Source: Nonomuraea sp. SYSU D8015 (GTDB lineage Bacteria; Actinomycetota; Actinomycetes; Streptosporangiales; Streptosporangiaceae). From it: a stretch of 64,000 nt of DNA. Position numbers and translations under genes: made by a program. Under the pieces are notes generated by a model. That model saw only the letters and a list, made by a program, of their open reading frames with translations, was not told the origin of the DNA and ran no database searches. This document shows positions 58,538 through 64,000 of the stretch, one piece after another (positions within the stretch are counted from its first letter, which is position 1; each line of letters opens with the position of its first letter). The stretch lies in the NCBI RefSeq assembly GCF_008065375.1, contig NZ_VJYI01000025.1, positions 1-64,000 of the forward strand, read 5' to 3'.

Positions 58538-58713
58538 GCCTTCGCCCCGCTAGGCGGCCAAACTCCGATGCCTGCCGCTTGTCCTGCGATGCCGCCCACC
58601 CGCCGAGGAGGACTACGCGGACGGCCGCATCCTGGACCGCCTGATGATCAGGACGGCGCCCGGCAGCGTGGCCGTAGTAGCGATTCTCCCCGGTATTCAC
58701 CATGTCGAGGGGG

Positions 58714-58727
58714 TAGGGAGGTCCCTA
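58714..58727. repeat. Inverted repeat TAGGGA-GG-TCCCTA upstream of the P1B ATPase
   Basis: Perfect 6-bp arms about 65 bases before the ATPase start, in the gap 58538-58791. It could be the operator of the ATPase gene. It lacks the TACCC-N5-GGGTA pattern, so another repressor may act. A short open stretch at 58611-58755 (DYADGRILDRLMIRTAPGSV) has no family I recognise. Confidence 0.4.
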
Positions 58728-58791
58728 GCCAAGACGAGATCTACGACGACCCATCGTGAAGCAGGCGGCTTCGTGTGAAGGGGAACAGCCC

Positions 58792-61164
58792 ATGAGCGAC
58801 CACACCCGGGCTCACCAAGACGACGGCAAGGAACGCAGCACCGCGGTCCTCGACGTCAGCGGGCTGCAGTGGGCCTCCGAACAGAACGTCGTCGTGGCCA
58901 CGCTGAGCCGCCGCCCCGGTGTGCTGCACGTGGAAGCCAACCCCGTTGCCCAGACGGCGACGGTGAGTTTCGACCCGCGCCGGACCTCTCTCGCCGAGTT
59001 GCGCACATGGGTGATCGAGTGCGGGTACCACTGTGCCGGGCAGTCGGTGCCCTCCCACATCTGCGATCCCATGGCCGAACCCGACCCGCCGGGTGCAGCG
59101 CCGATCGAGACCGCGCACCCGGACCATGCGGCTCACGTGCAAGAAGAGGCTTCACCGCACGAGGAGATGGGGCATGCCGGGATGTCCATGGCCGCGATGG
59201 TGGCCGACATGCGCAACCGCTTCCTGGTCGCCGCGCTCTTCTCCATCCCCATCGTGTCATGGTCGCCGATCGGCACCGAGGTGTTCGGGCTGGACCTGCC
59301 TGTCCCGTTCGGGCTTCGCCAGGACGTGTGGGCGCTGCTGCTCAGCCTGCCCGTGATCTTCTACTCGTGCTGGATCTTCTTCGACGGAGCGGTACGCGCG
59401 CTTCGAGCACGGACGCTGGACATGATGGTGCTGGTGGCCGTCGCGGTGGGCGCGGGCTGGCTCTACTCCCTGATCGTGACCCTCACCGGTGGCGGCGGTG
59501 AGGTGTTCTACGAGGCCGCGACCGTGCTGGCCGCTTTCGTGCTGCTGGGCCACTGGTTCGAGATGCGGGCACGGGGTGGCGCCAACGACGCCATCCGCGC
59601 CCTGCTCGACCTGGCGCCGCCGAAGGCGACCGTCATTCGCGGCAGCCAGACGGTCGAGGTGCCGACGGCCGAGGTGACGGTCGGCGACCTGCTGCTGGTA
59701 CGTCCTGGCTCGAAGATCCCGGTCGACGCAACGGTCGAGGAGGGCCAGAGTGAGGTGGACGAGTCGATGGTCACCGGCGAGAGCCTGCCGGTGCACAAAG
59801 AGGTCGGCTCGGCGGTCATCGGCGCGACCATCAACCGGAACGGCACGCTGCGGGTGCGTGCCACCAAGGTCGGCGCGGACACCGCCCTGGCACAGATCGT
59901 CCAGCTGGTCCAGCAGGCTCAGAACTCCAAGGCGCCGGGGCAACGGCTGGCTGATCGGGCGGCGTTCTGGCTGGTCCTGGTCGCCTTGATCGGGGGCGGT
60001 CTGACGTTCGCGGTCTGGCTGCTCCTGGCCGGTCGGCCGGTCGGTGTCGCGATCCTGTTCGCCATCACGGTCGTCGTCATCACCTGCCCGGATGCGCTCG
60101 GTCTGGCCACGCCGACGGCGATCATGGTCGGTACCGGGCTGGGGGCCAGGCGCGGGGTGCTGTTCAAGAACGCGATGGCGCTGGAGACGTCCGCCCGCAT
60201 CCAGGTCGTGGTGATGGACAAGACCGGCACGTTGACGAAGGGCGAGCCGGAGGTCACCGATGTCGTGGCCGGCGACATCGTGGCGGAGGAGGAACTGCTG
60301 CGTCTGGTCGCGGCCGTGGAGCGGGAGTCGGAGCATCCGCTGGCGGAGGCGATCGTCCGGCATGCCGGCGGTCTTGGCCTGGATGCGATGAGAGCCGGGC
60401 GGTTTGAGAACGTTCCCGGCCATGGCGCCATCGCCGAGGTGGGCGGGCACAAGGTGGTGGTCGGCAACCGGCGGCTGCTGGAGCGCGAAGGCGTGGCGCT
60501 CGGGAAGATGGCGAGCAGGAGACAGGAACTGGCGGAGGGCGGACGTACCGCCGTCATGGTCGGTGTCGACGGCACGGCGGCCGGGGTCATCGGCATCGCG
60601 GACGCGGCTCGCGAAACCTCACCGGCGGCAGTGGCGGCCCTGCACGAGCTCGGCGTCGAGGTGGTCATGCTCACCGGGGACAACGCCGCCACCGCGGAAC
60701 GCATCGCCCAGCAGCTCGGCATCGACACCGTGATCGCCGAGGTGCTGCCGGGAGACAAGGCGGCCAAGGTCGCCGAGCTTCAGCGAGACGGACGCAAGGT
60801 CGCCATGGTGGGAGACGGCGTCAACGACGCCCCGGCTCTCGCCCAGGCCGATCTGGGCATCGCCATCGGGGCCGGCACGGACGTGGCCATCGAGACGGCC
60901 GACGTCGTGCTGATGCGCTCGGATCCTCTGGACGTGCCCACGGCACTGCGGATCGGCCGTGGCACGCTGCGCAAGATGCGGCAGAACCTCGGCTGGGCGA
61001 TCGGCTACAACGCGCTGGCGCTGCCCATCGCCGCCGGGGTTTTCGAGCCGGCGTTCGGGCTCGTACTCCGGCCTGAGATCGCCGCGCTGTCGATGTCGGG
61101 GTCCAGCGTCATCGTCGCCGTCAACGCCCTGGCGCTCAAACGACTGCGTCTGCCCGCTACGTGA
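58792..61164 (+). CDS. P1B-type heavy-metal ATPase with a CPD motif
   Basis: 790 residues. The N-terminal HMA-like domain has lost its CxxC motif (LDVSGLQWASEQNVVVATLS) and is followed by a His/Met-rich stretch (HPDHAAHVQ, HEEMGHAGMSM). The core is complete: TGES 328-331, DKTGTLTKG with Asp476, SEHPLAEAI, GDGVNDAPAL. The membrane metal motif in helix 6 is Cys432-Pro-Asp434 instead of the usual CPC or CPH. It probably exports a soft metal, with altered selectivity. AAGGGGAA precedes the ATG by 7 bases. Its end overlaps the convergent TetR gene. Confidence 0.9.
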   Translation: MSDHTRAHQDDGKERSTAVLDVSGLQWASEQNVVVATLSRRPGVLHVEANPVAQTATVSFDPRRTSLAELRTWVIECGYHCAGQSVPSHICDPMAEPDPPGAAPIETAHPDHAAHVQEEASPHEEMGHAGMSMAAMVADMRNRFLVAALFSIPIVSWSPIGTEVFGLDLPVPFGLRQDVWALLLSLPVIFYSCWIFFDGAVRALRARTLDMMVLVAVAVGAGWLYSLIVTLTGGGGEVFYEAATVLAAFVLLGHWFEMRARGGANDAIRALLDLAPPKATVIRGSQTVEVPTAEVTVGDLLLVRPGSKIPVDATVEEGQSEVDESMVTGESLPVHKEVGSAVIGATINRNGTLRVRATKVGADTALAQIVQLVQQAQNSKAPGQRLADRAAFWLVLVALIGGGLTFAVWLLLAGRPVGVAILFAITVVVITCPDALGLATPTAIMVGTGLGARRGVLFKNAMALETSARIQVVVMDKTGTLTKGEPEVTDVVAGDIVAEEELLRLVAAVERESEHPLAEAIVRHAGGLGLDAMRAGRFENVPGHGAIAEVGGHKVVVGNRRLLEREGVALGKMASRRQELAEGGRTAVMVGVDGTAAGVIGIADAARETSPAAVAALHELGVEVVMLTGDNAATAERIAQQLGIDTVIAEVLPGDKAAKVAELQRDGRKVAMVGDGVNDAPALAQADLGIAIGAGTDVAIETADVVLMRSDPLDVPTALRIGRGTLRKMRQNLGWAIGYNALALPIAAGVFEPAFGLVLRPEIAALSMSGSSVIVAVNALALKRLRLPAT

Positions 61165-61729
61165 GAAGTCCGGTCAGGATGACCGTGACGAGACGGCGGG
61201 CGGCGTCCTCGGAGGGCAGTTCGCCGGCTGCTGAAATGGCGTGCAGGCAGTAGGTGGTGAGTTCTTCCGGTGCGACGTCGTCGCGGAAAGCGCCGGCTCG
61301 CGCGCCTTCCGCCAGGAGGTCCCGGATCATGTCGTGGAGCTGCCGCTGGGCTCGGGCGACCCTCTCGTCGCGGTGCAGGAACGACACGAGCGCGTTGTCG
61401 CCGTGTCCGCGAGAGCGCTGAGTGATGAGGGCGTAGGCCTCCAGCACGGCTCGAAGCCGCGCTTCGGCGCCGCGCGCCTGGTCGCGGACTCCGGCGAGAT
61501 GCTCGAGGTGGGCGGCGATCTGCCGTTCGTGCCAGGCCAGCAGGATCGATTCGACGTCCGGGAAGTATTTGTACAGCGTCGCGCGACCGATGCCGGTCTT
61601 CTCCGCGATCTGGGACATGGTGACCGCTCGTAGCCCGTGCTCGGCCACGAGCGCCGACGTGTGGTTGAGGATCGCGTCGCGTATGTCACGGCGATGCGCC
61701 TCGATCGTCTCGCTCCACAGTCTCGGCAC
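61157..61729 (-). CDS. TetR family transcriptional regulator
   Basis: 190 residues from a GTG at 61729. The HTH reads VTMSQIAEKTGIGRATLYKY followed by FPDVESILLAW. TATGCT lies 6 bases before the GTG, fitting a leaderless start; the frame stays open to 61978. It is divergent from a two-gene membrane operon across a perfect 21-bp operator. It overlaps the P1B ATPase by 8 bases at its 3' end. Confidence 0.85.
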   Translation of the reverse strand: MPRLWSETIEAHRRDIRDAILNHTSALVAEHGLRAVTMSQIAEKTGIGRATLYKYFPDVESILLAWHERQIAAHLEHLAGVRDQARGAEARLRAVLEAYALITQRSRGHGDNALVSFLHRDERVARAQRQLHDMIRDLLAEGARAGAFRDDVAPEELTTYCLHAISAAGELPSEDAARRLVTVILTGLLT

Positions 61730-61753
61730 GCCTTGAGCATACGGCACGACAGA

Positions 61754-61774
61754 GTCAATACGCGATGTATTGAC
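61754..61774. promoter_or_regulatory. TetR operator: 8-bp arms around GCGAT
   Basis: GTCAATAC (61754-61761) and its complement GTATTGAC (61767-61774) with a 5-base spacer. The right arm holds TTGACG (61770-61775), a -35 for the divergent gene, so binding would block it. Confidence 0.75.
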
Positions 61775-61840
61775 GGAGACACAGTGTTTTGTAAAGCATG
61801 GGTCCGCACACCGTGCCCGCCGACCGTGGAGGACAGTCAC

Positions 61841-62020
61841 ATGGCAGACGTACACGACCGAACCGACGACGATGCCGGCACGCCACGCTGGGCGAAGGTG
61901 GCGGGGATCATCGCGGCCGTCCTGGTCCTGCTGTTCGTCGTCCTGATGCTCACCGGCGGCCATGGACCTGGCCGCCACTTCGCTGCGGGCTCGGCCGTCG
62001 CCGGCCTCATGAACTCATGA
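61841..62020 (+). CDS. Small single-helix membrane protein
   Basis: 59 residues: an acidic start (MADVHDRTDDDAGTPRWAKV), one membrane helix (GIIAAVLVLLFVVLMLTGG) and a GHGPGRHF segment that could bind metal. GGAGGA lies 7 bases before the ATG. The stop overlaps the next start as ATGA. It is controlled by the adjacent TetR operator. The function is unknown, but His-containing small proteins of this kind occur in copper loci. Confidence 0.78.
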   Translation: MADVHDRTDDDAGTPRWAKVAGIIAAVLVLLFVVLMLTGGHGPGRHFAAGSAVAGLMNS

Positions 62021-62547
62021 GGACGATGGCGCCTGCCCTCCGCAAGCTGGTCCTCACCACCCACATCACCTCGTCCATGGGCTGGCTCGGCGCGGTCTTC
62101 GTCTTCATGGCGCTCGCCGTCATGGGCCTGACCAGCCAGGACGCCCAGACGGTGCGGGCGGTCTACCTGGTGATGGAGCCGGCCTCCTGGTACACCCTCA
62201 TCCCGCTGGCGGTCGCGTCACTTCTCACGGGACTCGTCCAGTCCCTCGGAACCGCGTGGGGGCTGTTCCGGCACTACTGGGTCCTGTTCAAGCTCCTGAT
62301 CAACATCGGCGCTGTCGCGGTACTGCTGATGTACACCGAGACGCTCGCCTACCTGGCACGCGTGGCATCGGCGCCAAGCTCCGCATCAGGCCTGCTGAGG
62401 AGCCCCTCCGTTCTGCTTCATGCCGTGCTGGCACTGGTTTTGCTGCTGGTGGCCACCGTGCTGGCGGTGTACAAGCCGCGGGGCCGCACGCCATACGCGA
62501 TCAGGGCACGGCCCACCGCATCCAACGCCGCAGCGCCCGCGCCATGA
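62017..62547 (+). CDS. DUF2269-like four-helix membrane protein
   Basis: 176 residues with four membrane helices: LRKLVLTTHITSSMGWLGAV (His in helix 1), YTLIPLAVASLLTGLVQSL, YWVLFKLLINIGAVAVLLMY and LLHAVLALVLLLVATVLAVY. The His residues facing the membrane recall DUF2269 and heme/copper membrane proteins (YcnJ/CopD-like topology). It is coupled to the small membrane gene by a 4-base overlap and shares its TetR-controlled promoter. Confidence 0.72.
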   Translation: MRTMAPALRKLVLTTHITSSMGWLGAVFVFMALAVMGLTSQDAQTVRAVYLVMEPASWYTLIPLAVASLLTGLVQSLGTAWGLFRHYWVLFKLLINIGAVAVLLMYTETLAYLARVASAPSSASGLLRSPSVLLHAVLALVLLLVATVLAVYKPRGRTPYAIRARPTASNAAAPAP

Positions 62548-62653
62548 GCTGCACGGCGATCGCCGCCGCCACGAGTCCCCAAGGTCGAGCGTGTTCAGCC
62601 TCTCATGCGGATGGCTCCGAGCCGGTGTCCGCCCGGAGCCATCCCGAATGGTT

Positions 62654-64000
62654 CTACTTGAAGCGGCGTAGCCGCAGGCTGTTGCTCACCACGAACACGC
62701 TGGAGAACGCCATCGCAGCTCCCGCGATCATCGGGTTGAGCAGGCCGAGAGCGGCCAGCGGCAGGGCGGCCACGTTGTAGGCGAAGGCCCAGAACAGGTT
62801 GCCCTTGATCGTGCTGAGCGTGCGGCGGGAGAGCCGGATGGCGTCGGCGGCCACGCGCAGGTCACCCCGGACCAAGGTGAGGTCGCTCGCCTCGATCGCG
62901 GCGTCAGTGCCGGTGCCCATCGCGAGGCCCAGGTCGGCCTGGGCGAGCGCGGCGGCGTCGTTGACGCCGTCGCCCACCATGGCCACGACCCTGCCCTCGC
63001 TCTGGAGTCCCTTGACGACGTCGACCTTGTCAGCGGGCAGCACCTCGGCGATCACCTCGTCGATGCCCACCTCGGCGGCCACCGTCTTGGCCACCACCTC
63101 GTTGTCACCGGTCAGCAGCACCGGCGTCAACCCGAGGGCCCGCAGCTGTGCGATGGCCTCCTTGCTGGTCGGCTTGACCACGTCGGCCACCACCAGCACG
63201 GCGCGGGCCTTGCCGTCCCAGCCGACGGCGACCGCGGTGCGGCCCTTGGCCTGGGCCTCGTGGAGGTCCCGTTCCAGGTCGGCGGGCAGGTGCTGGGACC
63301 ACTCCTCCAGCAGCCGGGGCCGGCCGACCAGGACCGCGTGGCCGTCCACGATGCCCTGCACGCCGAGCCCCTCGACGTTGGCGAAGTCCTCGACGGTGGC
63401 GTCGGAGCCGGCGGCCCGGGCGATGGCCTGAGCGATCGGGTGCTCGGAGGCGTGCTCCAGCGCGCCCGCCAGGCGCAGCACCTCCTCCCGGCTCTCCCCC
63501 TCGGCCACGTGCACGTCGACCAGGGTCATCTTGCCTTCGGTGACGGTGCCGGTCTTGTCCAACACGACCGTGTCGATCTTCCGGGTGGACTCCAGCACCT
63601 CCGGCCCCTTGATCAGGATGCCCAGCCGGGCGCCCCGGCCGGTGCCCACCAGCAGCGCGGTCGGCGTGGCCAGACCCAGCGCGCACGGGCAGGCGATGAT
63701 CAGCACTGCCACCGCGGCCGTGAAGGCGGCTCCCACGCCGTCGCCGGTGCCCAGCCAGAAGCCCAGCGTGCCGAGCGCCAGGGCGATCACGATCGGCACG
63801 AAGATGCCGGAGATGCGGTCGGCCAGCCGCTGTACCGCGGCTTTGCCGGTCTGTGCCTCCTCCACCAGCTTGGCCATCTGCGCCAGCTGGGTGTCGGCGC
63901 CGACCCGGGTGGCGCGGACGATCAGGCGGCCGCCCGCGTTCACCGTCGCACCGGTCACCCCATCGCCCGGCCGCACCTCGACCGGCACGGACTCGCCGGT
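62654..64000 (-). CDS. copA: Copper-exporting P1B ATPase (CopA), N-terminus off window
   Basis: The visible 448 codons start in the actuator domain at TGES (the last bases of the window) and run to the stop at 62654. The helix-6 metal motif is ACPCALGLATPTA, the Cu(I) signature. DKTGTVTEG, SEHPIAQAI and GDGVNDAAAL are intact, and the two final helices end NSLRLRRFK. It exports Cu(I), probably loaded by CopZ-type chaperones. The membrane entry helices and any HMA domains lie beyond the right edge. Confidence 0.95.
   Translation of the reverse strand, partial: TGESVPVEVRPGDGVTGATVNAGGRLIVRATRVGADTQLAQMAKLVEEAQTGKAAVQRLADRISGIFVPIVIALALGTLGFWLGTGDGVGAAFTAAVAVLIIACPCALGLATPTALLVGTGRGARLGILIKGPEVLESTRKIDTVVLDKTGTVTEGKMTLVDVHVAEGESREEVLRLAGALEHASEHPIAQAIARAAGSDATVEDFANVEGLGVQGIVDGHAVLVGRPRLLEEWSQHLPADLERDLHEAQAKGRTAVAVGWDGKARAVLVVADVVKPTSKEAIAQLRALGLTPVLLTGDNEVVAKTVAAEVGIDEVIAEVLPADKVDVVKGLQSEGRVVAMVGDGVNDAAALAQADLGLAMGTGTDAAIEASDLTLVRGDLRVAADAIRLSRRTLSTIKGNLFWAFAYNVAALPLAALGLLNPMIAGAAMAFSSVFVVSNSLRLRRFK

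Noticed and set aside
1..64000. Insertion sequences or an integrated element
   Set aside because: No transposase, integrase or long terminal repeats were recognised, despite many gene remnants.

Overview
The window is high-GC actinomycete DNA. Tat signal peptides, GTG starts, probable leaderless genes, two sugar ABC importers without their own ATPase, a STAND/TPR regulator and a RicR/CsoR-type copper operator family all fit a soil-type actinobacterium. The Streptosporangiaceae/Nonomuraea area is my guess; the sequence alone does not prove it.

Layout. (1) 0-2 kb: end of a copper module (partial membrane protein, CopZ chaperone) divergent from a DHA2 MFS exporter, with three TACCC-N5-GGGTA-type boxes between them. 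(2) 2.1-3.1 kb: a DUF2267/pterin-dehydratase-like fusion and a broken DUF427 gene. (3) 3.4-26 kb: a polysaccharide-utilisation region. One importer (binding protein plus two permeases) sits with a heparinase-like protein and an uncharacterised six-hairpin-type protein. A GntR regulator fused to a sugar-binding-protein domain is divergent from them. A second, LplABC-like importer follows, with a 965-residue Tat-exported protein, an alginate-lyase/AbfB protein, a 2-hydroxyacid dehydrogenase, an alpha-glucuronidase-like protein, a GH28 pectinase-fold protein and a GDPD-like secreted protein. Four sites sharing TAGAAACCG are probably one LacI-type operator family, but no LacI gene is present. The likely target is a plant or algal polysaccharide rich in uronic acids. 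(4) 26-38 kb: housekeeping and accessory genes: GT-C membrane protein, P450, GNAT, SDR, STAND regulator, DinB fusion, MarR/MFS pair, racemase/LysR pair. (5) 38-44 kb: a TetR-controlled VOC/cupin operon with a 22-bp palindrome, a second VOC gene, a frameshifted cysteine desulfurase, two membrane proteins.

(6) 44-47 kb: a gene graveyard (truncated flavin oxidase, fragments of a hypothetical protein, WD40 protein and ABC ATPase), then a zinc-type island. Zur-like boxes precede a Cys-rich ferredoxin-like protein, a glyoxalase-like protein and, further on, a large S8 protease; a histidine-rich protein lies among them. (7) 52-54 kb: a GH25 lysozyme with a strong terminator and a decayed molybdenum hydroxylase subunit. 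(8) 54.4-64 kb: a copper/heavy-metal cluster: DUF305 lipoprotein and DUF6153 protein divergent from a FAD oxidoreductase across two TACCC-N5-GGGTA boxes, a collapsed BlaI/M56 pair, a BNR-repeat lipoprotein, a P1B ATPase with an unusual CPD motif, a TetR regulator divergent from two small membrane proteins, and a canonical CPC CopA running off the end.

Overall this is an accessory region: two metal-homeostasis modules around a sugar-degradation cluster, with many broken genes. Single-base frameshifts could be assembly errors and should be checked against reads.
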